From the NCBI GenBank assembly GCA_947168625.1, contig CAMVMQ010000035.1:1-8263 (forward strand): a stretch of DNA of 8,263 bases, given 5' to 3'. Source of the stretch: an uncultured Caryophanales bacterium. GTDB lineage: Bacteria > Bacillota_I > Bacilli_A > RF39 > UBA660. Below, one piece after another: positions 1-6,787 of this stretch. The translations under genes and the position numbers were made by a program. The notes beneath the pieces were generated by a model. It was not told where the DNA came from. It did no database searches and saw nothing but the letters and a program-made list of their open reading frames with translations. The stretch's first letter is position 1; each line of letters starts with the position of its first letter.

Positions 1-114
1 CATATGTATAAATTATTTTTATTCGTATAATCATTCAAAAAAGATTTCGAAATATACTTAAAAATAAGTTAAGTAAACTTGTCTTAATATGTTTTTTAAA
101 TAATAATTACTCTA

Positions 115-151
115 ATTAATATAAAATGAGATATATCCCTATATCTCATTT
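115..151 (-). terminator. Terminator hairpin overlapping the end of the small DUF1292-like gene
   Basis: A perfect 12-bp inverted repeat (124-135 with 140-151) encloses a 4-nt loop. Read on the minus strand, the hairpin contains the last codons and the TAG stop (139-141) of the 81-residue gene and is followed by a moderately T-rich stretch (TTTTATATT). There is no T-run on the plus side, so it suits minus-strand transcription and would close the three-gene operon. The T-tract is imperfect, so it could instead act as an mRNA 3'-end stabilising stem. Confidence 0.62.
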
Positions 152-384
152 ACAAACTTAGGAAGTATTTCTTTTAGTTTATCTTCACCAGTTACTTCTT
201 CAATTATTTTCTTATTATCTTCAATAGTATTTACTGTAACTAATTTAAAGTTATTCTCAATATCTGTTTCTGTAGCATTTACTTTAGCTATATAGTAATA
301 ATCTATATTATTGTATAATACTTTATCTAACACTAAATATTTTTCATTATTAGCCAATGTTATTACATTATCTACATTTAACAT
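139..384 (-). CDS. Small DUF1292-like protein, third gene of the coiled-coil operon
   Basis: This 81-residue acidic protein of unknown function has no membrane segment or signal peptide, so it is probably cytoplasmic. Residues 6-35 (VITL, then YLVLDKVLY, then IDYYYIAKV) give the short beta-strand pattern I associate with DUF1292 (YrzB-like) proteins: a hydrophobic 'ITL' strand, a polar turn, and a 'Y.vl' strand followed by a tyrosine-rich strand. The C-terminal third looks helical. That family is itself uncharacterised, so the assignment gives no mechanism. The ATG lies 6 nt after the TGA of the upstream coiled-coil gene. A good Shine-Dalgarno (AAAGGAG, 396-402) sits inside the end of that gene, about 11 nt before the start, so the two are almost certainly co-transcribed. 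The stop codon lies inside the terminator hairpin. Confidence 0.8.
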   Translation of the reverse strand: MLNVDNVITLANNEKYLVLDKVLYNNIDYYYIAKVNATETDIENNFKLVTVNTIEDNKKIIEEVTGEDKLKEILPKFVNEI

Positions 385-390
385 AACCTA

Positions 391-2088
391 TCATTCTCCT
401 TTATTTTCTTCTTCTATGCTAGGAAAACCTAAATTATCTTCACCATAGTTTATATTGCTATTTGTAAAAGGAATATTTATATTTGGAAACTGGCTTTGTT
501 CTAATTTAGAATCAGAAACTGGTACCCAAAATGAATTATTATCATTTGGAATATCTGTTGTATTTGGATTAGCCATTGTATCTTCTATTACTGGCGTTCC
601 ACTTTTAGGAACCTCATTTAATACTACTGGCTCTGGTATATTAGTGTCTTCATTAATTACACCTTCAGTTACTGGAATATCATTAATAGGAGTTACCGAC
701 AAATTAGTATTCTCAGGTTCAACAAAAGACTCAATTTTGTTTATTTCTTTACCAGTATCTTCTTTTTCATTAGGAGAATCATCAGTAGAAGGATTATTTT
801 CGTTAATTTCTTCATTACTTGGCGTTGATGTATTTAATTCTGGGTTTAGTTTTTTATTTACTTTGTCTCTGACACTGGTCCCTTTTAATTTTGCAAGACC
901 TATATTTAGTGTTGGTGGATAATTATCAATAGATACTATTTCATATGGATTTATCTCTTTTACTAATGGTTCATCAGAAGGAATATCAAATACTGGAACA
1001 AATTCATCTTCTTTAGGCTCTTTAGGCATATCAGGAAGAAGTTTAAATTCATCTAAGATAGCAAGTACTTCTGGCTCTTCTAAAACTGTTTCTAATTCCT
1101 CTAGTCTTTCTTCTTTAAAATCAATTCTACTATTTAAGTTAGTTATATTATCAAGGATATCTTTCTCATCTGATAGTATTTTGTTTTGCTTTTCCATGAC
1201 ATTTTCAAATGGAATTAAAACATCTTCTTTTACAAGTACAAGTTCTTTTCTCTCATCAAATAATTTATTTATATTTTCTCTCTTCTTTAGTAAGTCATTA
1301 AATTCATCTTCAAAATTTATAACTAATGAATAAATACTAAGAACAATTTCTCTTTCTTTCCATAAGTAATAGTTCTTATTTGCTTCTTCAATATAAGATT
1401 CATATTCATCATCCATACCACTAGATACAAGATTGTTTACACTTTTTTTAGTAATTTCTAGTGTTTCTTTTGCATCTTTTGCTTTATTACGTACATCTGC
1501 TAGTATCTCATCAAGATTTTCTTCTTCAATATTTCCGTAGTATTCATCATTTTCAATACTAGTTACGAAACTTGAATACAATTCATCTTCTAGAGTCTTA
1601 TTTCTCTCTTCATAATCATTCTTTTTAGTTTCTTCCTCAGTTAAATCTTCTTTTAATTTTTTTACACTACTTTTTATATCTTCAATTTCCTTAGTTGTAT
1701 CTAGATATTTAGATATAACTAATAATCTTTCTTTCTTATTGTTAAGTTCTTTTTCTGAAACAATAAGCTGTAAATTTTTAATATATTTACCAGTAGTTTT
1801 ATGAAAATTGCCTGCTAGTAATGATCTTTTTTCGAGGCGATCTTCAAGAAGAGAAATTAATTTTTCTAATCTTTCTCTTTCTTTTTCTAATGTGTTTTGA
1901 GGAGAAATGAGACGCTTTAAATTGTTTTGGAATTCTTCATTATAAATAGTATCAATTTTAGTAGCATATTTTTCATAATCATCGATTATTTCAGAAGGTA
2001 CTGTTTCTCCTTTAGCATTATCAAGTCTAATACGCATTTCAAAAATCTTACATAGGTTTTCAAATGTTTTTATAGAGTTTCCTTCCAT
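391..2088 (-). CDS. Large coiled-coil protein with long Asn/Pro/Ser/Thr-rich tail (paralogue of the upstream gene)
   Basis: This 565-residue protein is unrecognised. It has no signal peptide or membrane segment. Residues ~1-350 are Glu/Lys/Leu-rich and predicted to be mostly coiled coil. Residues ~351-565 are low-complexity, acidic and rich in Pro, Asn, Ser and Thr, with repeated short motifs such as DIPSDEP, NDIPVTEG, TPVIEDT and TDIPNDN, and are probably disordered. The helical part resembles the preceding gene in the same order: HKTTG at 96-100, NDLLKKRENI at 264-273 and PEVLAILDEF at 339-348. The two are likely duplicated copies. The ATG overlaps the 3' end of the upstream gene by 19 bp and is preceded by AAGGTGAG (2096-2103), implying translational coupling. 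The stop is TGA, immediately followed in frame by TAG. A scaffold or structural role is possible but unproven; long coiled coils alone do not show function. Confidence 0.85.
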   Translation of the reverse strand: MEGNSIKTFENLCKIFEMRIRLDNAKGETVPSEIIDDYEKYATKIDTIYNEEFQNNLKRLISPQNTLEKERERLEKLISLLEDRLEKRSLLAGNFHKTTGKYIKNLQLIVSEKELNNKKERLLVISKYLDTTKEIEDIKSSVKKLKEDLTEEETKKNDYEERNKTLEDELYSSFVTSIENDEYYGNIEEENLDEILADVRNKAKDAKETLEITKKSVNNLVSSGMDDEYESYIEEANKNYYLWKEREIVLSIYSLVINFEDEFNDLLKKRENINKLFDERKELVLVKEDVLIPFENVMEKQNKILSDEKDILDNITNLNSRIDFKEERLEELETVLEEPEVLAILDEFKLLPDMPKEPKEDEFVPVFDIPSDEPLVKEINPYEIVSIDNYPPTLNIGLAKLKGTSVRDKVNKKLNPELNTSTPSNEEINENNPSTDDSPNEKEDTGKEINKIESFVEPENTNLSVTPINDIPVTEGVINEDTNIPEPVVLNEVPKSGTPVIEDTMANPNTTDIPNDNNSFWVPVSDSKLEQSQFPNINIPFTNSNINYGEDNLGFPSIEEENKGE

Positions 2089-3683
2089 AGTATCTCACCT
2101 TCTTTACCCTTTAATATTGGAAAATCATCATTTTCCTTGTCTAATAATTCTGGCTTTAAGTTATTATTTTCAATTACAGGTATGTCATCAAAATCATTAG
2201 AAACTTCTTTAACTTCTTTATCATCTTTTATATCTATATCATCAAAAGTGACTTCCATATCATTATTATTATCTTCAACTTTATCAAATAATTCTTTAGG
2301 TTTCTCTTCTGGCTCTTCTTTTATTTCTTCAGCCATTTCTTCTAGGATACTCTTTTCTTTAGGAGACTCAATATCTATATTATCATTCTTTTTACCAAGT
2401 AAAGTATCAAGATCAAGATCTTTTAGTGGATTTTTGCTTTCTTCTTCTTTCTTATCATTAATAACACTATTTTTTTGAAGATCTTTTACTTTATTTAATC
2501 TTTCTTGTTGTTCTTTCATTCTTGCTTCTTCAATTAATTTTTGTCTTCGACGGCGCGATGCTTCAAGCTTTTGTTCTTCAATCATTTTAGCTTGTTTTTC
2601 TTGAAATTCTCTCTTTTTAGCAAGACGTATTTTTTCTTCCTTAATTCTCGCTTCATTCTTAATTAACTCATCTAAAACTGCTTTAAATTCAGGAGAGTTA
2701 TTCTGATCTTCTAAAGTAGTAAGTCTCTCTCTTTTCTTTAATCTTTCGTTTTTTAAACTCTCATAAGTATCTAAGTCTTGTTTCTGCATCTTTATCGTAT
2801 TATATTCTTTACTTATTTCTTCGTTTATCTCGTTAAATAGAGGAGTTTCTGGTATTTCTTTTAAGATACCATCTATTTCTTCTCTCTTCTTAAAAAGAGC
2901 ATCATAATCGTCTACTTTGCCATCATAAACATTCATTAATTTTAATGCATATAATTTTTCATGATATTCATTATATTCAATAGTTACTTCAGATAATATA
3001 TTATCGCACTCTAATATCATATAGGTATTATTTATTTCTTTAGCTGATTTCAAGTTTTCCTTAGCCATATCTAGTGCGTATTCTAAAATTTTATGTTTCT
3101 CTTCAATTTCATTTTCTTTAGAAGATAATGAATATAGGTTCAATTTTTCCAATGCTTTTCCTATTAATTCTATCATCTTATTTTCTAAGATGTCGTCTAG
3201 TCTAGCATTTGCTTTAACATTACGAGAAGCTTCACTAATTTTAATATCAAGGCTCTTCATCTCGTTCATAATCTTTTCTTGTTCTTCTTTATTTCTTTCA
3301 TATGTTTCTATTATTTCTAATCTTCTCCTAAAGATAGTTAGTTTATCTTCGCCTAAAAAGTTTGTAAGTTCCACTATCGATCCTGTTATTTTCTTGTGGT
3401 TTTCTTTTCTTTCATCAAGATATTTTCTTCTTCCTTCAATAGTTTCAATCAAATGATGAAGTTTATTTTTTTCTTCATCAAAGGAACCTGTTTCCTCTCC
3501 AAGAACATGCATATATTCTTCTTCATATTCAGTATTGGTTTCAAGTAATATTTGCTTTTCAATCTTATCTAATTGATCGCTTATTCTTTCTTTTATGTTT
3601 TCATCTTTTTCAAGGCTAAGACTATTAAGAAACATATCATATTGTTTTAATCTTCTAACTACTTCTCTATTAGTATAGTTCAC
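2070..3683 (-). CDS. Large coiled-coil protein with charged helix and acidic tail, first gene of operon
   Basis: This 537-residue protein is unrecognised and lacks a signal peptide or membrane segment. Residues ~1-340 are predicted long helices and coiled coil. Residues ~341-403 form an extremely charged Glu/Lys/Arg/Gln helix, including four consecutive arginines at 377-380, resembling a single-alpha-helix or nucleic-acid/acidic-partner binding segment. Residues ~410-537 are acidic, Asp/Asn/Glu-rich and probably disordered. The conserved points shared with the next gene are HKKITG (96-101), DALFKKREEI (261-270) and PEFKAVLDEL (331-340). The start is GTG at 3683, chosen because AGAGGTGG (3690-3697) lies 6 nt upstream and no better-placed ATG follows. 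It is the first gene after a perfect consensus promoter and overlaps the next gene by 19 bp. SMC-like or cytoskeletal proteins were considered, but there is no Walker A/B or other diagnostic motif. Confidence 0.85.
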   Translation of the reverse strand: MNYTNREVVRRLKQYDMFLNSLSLEKDENIKERISDQLDKIEKQILLETNTEYEEEYMHVLGEETGSFDEEKNKLHHLIETIEGRRKYLDERKENHKKITGSIVELTNFLGEDKLTIFRRRLEIIETYERNKEEQEKIMNEMKSLDIKISEASRNVKANARLDDILENKMIELIGKALEKLNLYSLSSKENEIEEKHKILEYALDMAKENLKSAKEINNTYMILECDNILSEVTIEYNEYHEKLYALKLMNVYDGKVDDYDALFKKREEIDGILKEIPETPLFNEINEEISKEYNTIKMQKQDLDTYESLKNERLKKRERLTTLEDQNNSPEFKAVLDELIKNEARIKEEKIRLAKKREFQEKQAKMIEEQKLEASRRRRQKLIEEARMKEQQERLNKVKDLQKNSVINDKKEEESKNPLKDLDLDTLLGKKNDNIDIESPKEKSILEEMAEEIKEEPEEKPKELFDKVEDNNNDMEVTFDDIDIKDDKEVKEVSNDFDDIPVIENNNLKPELLDKENDDFPILKGKEGEILWKETL

Positions 3684-3689
3684 ACTAAA

Positions 3690-3697
3690 CCACCTCT
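3690..3697 (-). promoter_or_regulatory. Ribosome binding site deciding a GTG start
   Basis: AGAGGTGG on the minus strand is a strong match to the anti-Shine-Dalgarno sequence and is spaced 6 nt from the GTG at 3683-3681, supporting that non-ATG start for the first coiled-coil gene. It sits at or within a base or two of the predicted 5' end of the mRNA. Confidence 0.8.
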
Positions 3698-3703
3698 AGT
3701 ATA

Positions 3704-3732
3704 ATTATAATTTTTTTGTCCCATTTTGTCAA
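3704..3732 (-). promoter_or_regulatory. Perfect consensus SigA-type promoter of the coiled-coil operon
   Basis: On the minus strand TTGACA (3732-3727) is separated by exactly 17 nt from TATAAT (3709-3704), both hexamers identical to the vegetative sigma factor consensus. Transcription should start near 3697, giving a leader of only about 14 nt before the GTG start. The A-rich half of the spacer adds flexibility typical of strong low-GC promoters. No operator-like palindrome is evident, so high constitutive expression is the simplest reading. Confidence 0.88.
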
Positions 3733-3751
3733 TTAATATTGGCAATTTATT

Positions 3752-3789
3752 AAAAAAAAGAATTATTCCAGATTATTTGGATTAATTCT
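3752..3789 (-). terminator. Intrinsic terminator of the ylbL-membrane protein unit
   Basis: On the minus strand the hairpin pairs 3783-3789 with 3759-3765 (7 bp) and, after one T-T mismatch, 3778-3781 with 3767-3770 (4 bp), around a 7-nt loop. It is followed at once by seven Ts (3758-3752). The stop codon of the membrane protein (3763-3765) and its last codons lie within the stem. It insulates the downstream coiled-coil operon promoter, which begins about 20 nt further on. Confidence 0.75.
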
Positions 3790-4836
3790 AATTAATTTTT
3801 TGCTATTTAAATATTTAAGATGATAATTTTTTTCACTATTATCTACATTAAATATTAATATATAATCATGATAATTTTTAGTATCTAAGATTTCTTTGTG
3901 ATAGCCCACTCCAATATCAGAAAAATAATTATAATATTTTTCACTTGGTATATACTTATTGTTATTAGTAATTAGTGTTATTTTATTCATATCTAAGGAA
4001 GATTTATTTATTTTGCCAAGAACACTAATTTTTACAATAATGTAGCTATTATTTGGACTTATTCTATTTCTATTACTTATAAATGATGAATTAACTCTTA
4101 AATTAAAATTATCTGTACTTAATATTTGTCCTTCTTTTAAATCTCTATTTATTACATATTTATTAAATGGATAAATGAGGAGTATTATTCCTATTATAGC
4201 GAAGATAATGTTTATTATTAGGGTATTATCTTGATAGTAATATTTTAGTTCACGAAATGTTCTTCTTCCTACTCTTTTTAATGAATTAGCATCTATTTGA
4301 GAAGTTAGTTCTACCTCTTCTTTATCTTCTTCGCTTAGATTTAATTCTTTTAAATCTCTACTAAAATTAAATTTCTTAATATCAAAGCCAAGACCTCTTA
4401 CGAGTACTGGTAATGAAAAAATTGTTAAAGACCAGAAGTTAATTCTTGCTATATCCCTAAATAATCTTATTTCTCTTCCTGAAACAGGAATGGTTTCTAA
4501 TACTTTTATGTTGCGATATAGATAAATGAAAATAATACTTGATATTATTGACAATATAATTGTATATATATAAAATATTTTTGGTTTATTTTTATACTTC
4601 ATTAAATAATAGATTATTATAGATGCAACAATAATTAAGATTGCACTAATAAATATATAATAGTTAATATAATTTGTTGAAACAACCTCAATGTTACCAT
4701 TATAGGAAATATAGTCTTTGAAAAAATCAAGAATATTATTAGCTTTAATTATGTTGTTGAGAAATAAACCAAACATTATTAAGTGTATTAGTCGGAAATG
4801 CTTTATAAAAAAAGCATATGGTCTTCTTAGAATCAT
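3763..4836 (-). CDS. Five-helix membrane protein with DUF4352-like extracytoplasmic domain
   Basis: This 357-residue protein has no recognised name. Predicted membrane helices are at about residues 14-30, 59-79, 87-108, 132-146 and 205-225. The loop at ~150-204 is highly charged. Residues ~228-357 form a beta-rich domain after the last helix. Its pattern (a 'YIIVKISV' strand, a Ser/Asp turn, an 'ITLITNNNKYIPS' strand, then a final 'YILIFNV' strand) resembles the immunoglobulin-like DUF4352 family often found on Firmicute surface proteins. The resemblance is by eye, and the topology (domain outside) is inferred from helix count and basic residues. The gene starts 13 nt after the ylbL stop with a strong Shine-Dalgarno (AGGAAGGTGA, 4841-4850), so it is co-translated with the protease and could be its partner or substrate. 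It ends inside a terminator. Confidence 0.85.
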   Translation of the reverse strand: MILRRPYAFFIKHFRLIHLIMFGLFLNNIIKANNILDFFKDYISYNGNIEVVSTNYINYYIFISAILIIVASIIIYYLMKYKNKPKIFYIYTIILSIISSIIFIYLYRNIKVLETIPVSGREIRLFRDIARINFWSLTIFSLPVLVRGLGFDIKKFNFSRDLKELNLSEEDKEEVELTSQIDANSLKRVGRRTFRELKYYYQDNTLIINIIFAIIGIILLIYPFNKYVINRDLKEGQILSTDNFNLRVNSSFISNRNRISPNNSYIIVKISVLGKINKSSLDMNKITLITNNNKYIPSEKYYNYFSDIGVGYHKEILDTKNYHDYILIFNVDNSEKNYHLKYLNSKKLIRINPNNLE

Positions 4837-4849
4837 TATATCACCTTCC

Positions 4850-5818
4850 TTATTTATCCAAATATGTTAGTACTTCATCAAAGGTATCTACTTTTACAAT
4901 ATCCATATTATAATGATATTTCTTTTTTGTCTTAACCGCCTCATCATAATTAGCGCTAGGTACAAAAACAATATCCATCTTTTTTGCTCCCATTATCTTA
5001 TATTTAATGCCATCTATTTTTCCAATGCTTCCATCTTGTGATATTGTTCCAGTCCCAGCGATATTTCTCCCTTTTATTATATCTTTATCTGATATCGCAT
5101 TGTATATCGCTAAAGTGAGCATAAGCCCACCTGAAGAACCAGACTCTCTTCTTTTAAACTTCAAATTAATTTTTGGTTCGATATCGTAATCATAGTCAGT
5201 AACAATAACTACTCCTACTACTTTTATACCTTTTTCTTCTTTAATTTTACTTTTAACATTTGTAATATTATTATTTCTTAACACCTTAAAGGTAACTATA
5301 TCATTTACATTTTTAGTATTAATAATTTTTCTTATCTCATCTACATTAGTAACCTTTCTTTCATCTACTTCTAAAATAATATCGCCAATTATTAAATTAT
5401 TATCTTCAGTAGAGGCTATTACTACAGCTTTTTCATCATTTATTTTTATATATTTATTTGCTTTTTTATAAGCCACCATTAAAGCAATATCTAATGAATT
5501 ATCCCTCATTATTTTCTCTCTATTTTCGGCTTCCTTAATGCTTTCATTGGATATTATTTTTGTTTCATTTTTCAAAACATCATATCCCATTATTTTTGAT
5601 ACTAACATATTAGATGGAGTAGCTTTATATTCACTTACATATAACATATTTATTGTTCCATTGCTATGATAGTTATCTTTCTCTACTCTATCTGTTATAT
5701 TAATAGTACCTCCTGGCGCCATAACATAATAAGGAAGACGAAGATTAAAAAATAACCCTAATATTATTAAAACTAAAGCGAATTTATAATTTTCTTTAAT
5801 AAATTTTTTAAATTTCAT
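4850..5818 (-). CDS. ylbL: YlbL/DdcP-family membrane-anchored PDZ and Lon-type serine protease
   Basis: This 322-residue protein is close to the usual family length. One N-terminal helix (residues ~13-29) anchors it, followed by the family motif YYVMAPGGT (30-38). A PDZ-like domain spans ~136-195 and a Lon-type S16 protease domain ~210-320. The catalytic serine is predicted as S229 in GSSGG (GPSAG in Lon) and the lysine as K274 in DGIKYK, so the Ser-Lys dyad appears intact; IAGTGTISQDG (253-263) is the family strand between them. In Bacillus subtilis YlbL (DdcP) helps recovery from the DNA-damage checkpoint by degrading the cell-division inhibitor YneA; the substrate here is unknown. The catalytic domain should face outward. 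Transcription probably uses an extended -10 (TGATATAAC, 5855-5847) in the gap shared with divergent ylbJ. The Shine-Dalgarno is weak. Confidence 0.93.
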   Translation of the reverse strand: MKFKKFIKENYKFALVLIILGLFFNLRLPYYVMAPGGTINITDRVEKDNYHSNGTINMLYVSEYKATPSNMLVSKIMGYDVLKNETKIISNESIKEAENREKIMRDNSLDIALMVAYKKANKYIKINDEKAVVIASTEDNNLIIGDIILEVDERKVTNVDEIRKIINTKNVNDIVTFKVLRNNNITNVKSKIKEEKGIKVVGVVIVTDYDYDIEPKINLKFKRRESGSSGGLMLTLAIYNAISDKDIIKGRNIAGTGTISQDGSIGKIDGIKYKIMGAKKMDIVFVPSANYDEAVKTKKKYHYNMDIVKVDTFDEVLTYLDK

Positions 5819-5846
5819 ATTACCATTCTCATTTCTTTTTTTCTAT

Positions 5847-5855
5847 GTTATATCA
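5847..5855 (-). promoter_or_regulatory. Extended -10 promoter for ylbL
   Basis: The minus strand reads TGA then TATAAC (5855-5847), an extended -10 element that could work despite only a T-run at the -35 position inside the ylbJ start. The predicted mRNA start is near 5840, giving a leader of about 22 nt. It abuts the plus-strand -10 of ylbJ, so the two promoters should compete for polymerase. Confidence 0.5.
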
Positions 5856-5860
5856 TATAA
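5848..5860. repeat. 13-bp palindrome shared by the two divergent -10 elements
   Basis: TTATAT-C-ATATAA is a perfect inverted repeat with a single central base. It supplies most of the -10 of ylbL on one strand and of ylbJ on the other. It could be an operator, but in such AT-rich DNA it may simply reflect two back-to-back -10 boxes. Confidence 0.55.
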
Positions 5861-5861
5861 T
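5856..5861 (+). promoter_or_regulatory. -10 element of ylbJ, predicted leaderless transcript
   Basis: A perfect TATAAT lies only 5 nt before the ylbJ ATG (5867). Transcription would therefore begin at about the first base of the start codon. No Shine-Dalgarno is present upstream, which agrees with a leaderless mRNA. The -35 region (around 5833-5838, TTCTTT) is poor, so the promoter may be weak or sigma-dependent in another way. Confidence 0.5.
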
Positions 5862-5866
5862 CTACT

Positions 5867-6787
5867 ATGAAAAAATATACTAATTATATTATTGTTATTT
5901 TAACTATTATAACGTTAATAATGGTTTTAATAAATAAAAATCTAGTATCAGAAGCAATCTTGTCTTCACTTTATATTTGGTATAATACCCTAATTCCATC
6001 AATGTTTCCCATGATAATTCTTTCTGATATTTTAATTACTTATAGTAGTATTAGTATTATACCAAGACCAATAACTAATATAATGACTAAGCTATTTAAT
6101 ATAAGTTATAACGCTGTTACTATTCTACTTATTTCTTTAGTATCTGGCTTTCCTACTAATGCTATTTGTATTAAAAAAGCTATCGATACAAATAAAATAT
6201 CAAAAGAGGAAGCAACACATCTATTACTCTTTTGTAATTTTGCTAATCCTTTATTTATCTTAGAAACGATTGGCTCATTTTATTTAAATGATGTATGTAG
6301 TTCAATTATAATACTTATTAGTCATATCCTTGGAAATATTATTATTGGTATTATTTTTAGATATCATAACCATCCTACATTTAATTATAAACTAGCCCCT
6401 TTAAAAAGTCAAAGCTTTGAAAAGGTTTTGTCTTCTTCAATAACGAAAAGTGTCAACTCTCTACTACTAATAGGAGGCACAGTAACTCTTTTTCTCATCT
6501 TAACCACTCTAATTTCTAATATTTTTCATTTGAATACTATTTTGAATCTTTTTATTAAATCATTATTAGAAATGACAATGGCTCTTTCTTATCTTTCAAG
6601 TTTAAGTATTGATAATACGTTAAAAATTGTATTATCTACAATGATTATATCTTTTAGTGGTCTATCTATTCATATGCAAATAATATCATCATTAGATAAT
6701 ATTAAATATAAATACTACCTAAAGGGAAGACTACTTAATATGGTTATTTCAGGAATAATAGCATACTTTATTATTAAATTATTTTAA
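5867..6787 (+). CDS. ylbJ: YlbJ-family polytopic membrane protein
   Basis: This 306-residue protein has about eight hydrophobic segments and belongs to the YlbJ/nucleoside-recognition (Gate) family; Bacillus subtilis YlbJ is about 400 residues, so this is a short form. Family motifs are visible in order: WYNTLIPSMFPMIILSD (38-54), SGFPTNA (93-99, the SGYPSGA motif), FCNFANPLF (122-130) and FSGLSIHMQ (263-271). In Bacillus YlbJ is a sporulation integral membrane protein needed for spore heat resistance, but its transported substrate is unknown and the family also occurs in non-sporulating Firmicutes. ATG 5867 is the first possible start after an in-frame TAA at 5858; there is no Shine-Dalgarno and the -10 lies only 5 nt upstream. 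It diverges from ylbL; both genes also neighbour each other in Bacillus. It ends directly at a bidirectional terminator. Confidence 0.88.
   Translation: MKKYTNYIIVILTIITLIMVLINKNLVSEAILSSLYIWYNTLIPSMFPMIILSDILITYSSISIIPRPITNIMTKLFNISYNAVTILLISLVSGFPTNAICIKKAIDTNKISKEEATHLLLFCNFANPLFILETIGSFYLNDVCSSIIILISHILGNIIIGIIFRYHNHPTFNYKLAPLKSQSFEKVLSSSITKSVNSLLLIGGTVTLFLILTTLISNIFHLNTILNLFIKSLLEMTMALSYLSSLSIDNTLKIVLSTMIISFSGLSIHMQIISSLDNIKYKYYLKGRLLNMVISGIIAYFIIKLF

Noticed and set aside
1..123. Small palindromes (44-53 ATTTCGAAAT; 56-69 ACTTA/TAAGT; 66-80 AAGTT/AACTT) and a TATAAT at 26-31
   Set aside because: The stems are five pairs or fewer and expected by chance in AT-rich DNA; the TATAAT has no -35 partner and no gene follows in the right place.
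391..393. Mycoplasma-type code (TGA as Trp) because this TGA stop is followed at once by an in-frame TAG
   Set aside because: All six tryptophans in the window are TGG and no gene has an internal TGA, so TGA is a genuine stop; reading it as Trp would add only one residue.
455..922. Plus-strand open frame of 155 codons
   Set aside because: It lies wholly inside the minus-strand coiled-coil gene, has no ribosome site, and its Ser/Leu/Phe-rich product is the complement of Glu/Asn/Thr codons.
2137..2478. Plus-strand open frame of 113 codons
   Set aside because: It is antisense to the acidic tail of the 537-residue gene; the poly-serine product is a composition shadow.
3190..3456. Plus-strand open frame of 88 codons
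   Set aside because: It is antisense to the coiled-coil gene; its apparent hydrophobic segments reflect complemented charged codons.
2070..3683. SMC/Rad50-like ATPase identity for the coiled-coil protein
   Set aside because: No Walker A, Walker B or ABC signature motif is visible at either end.
5007..5189. Plus-strand open frame of 60 codons
   Set aside because: It is antisense to the conserved catalytic domain of YlbL, with no independent signals.
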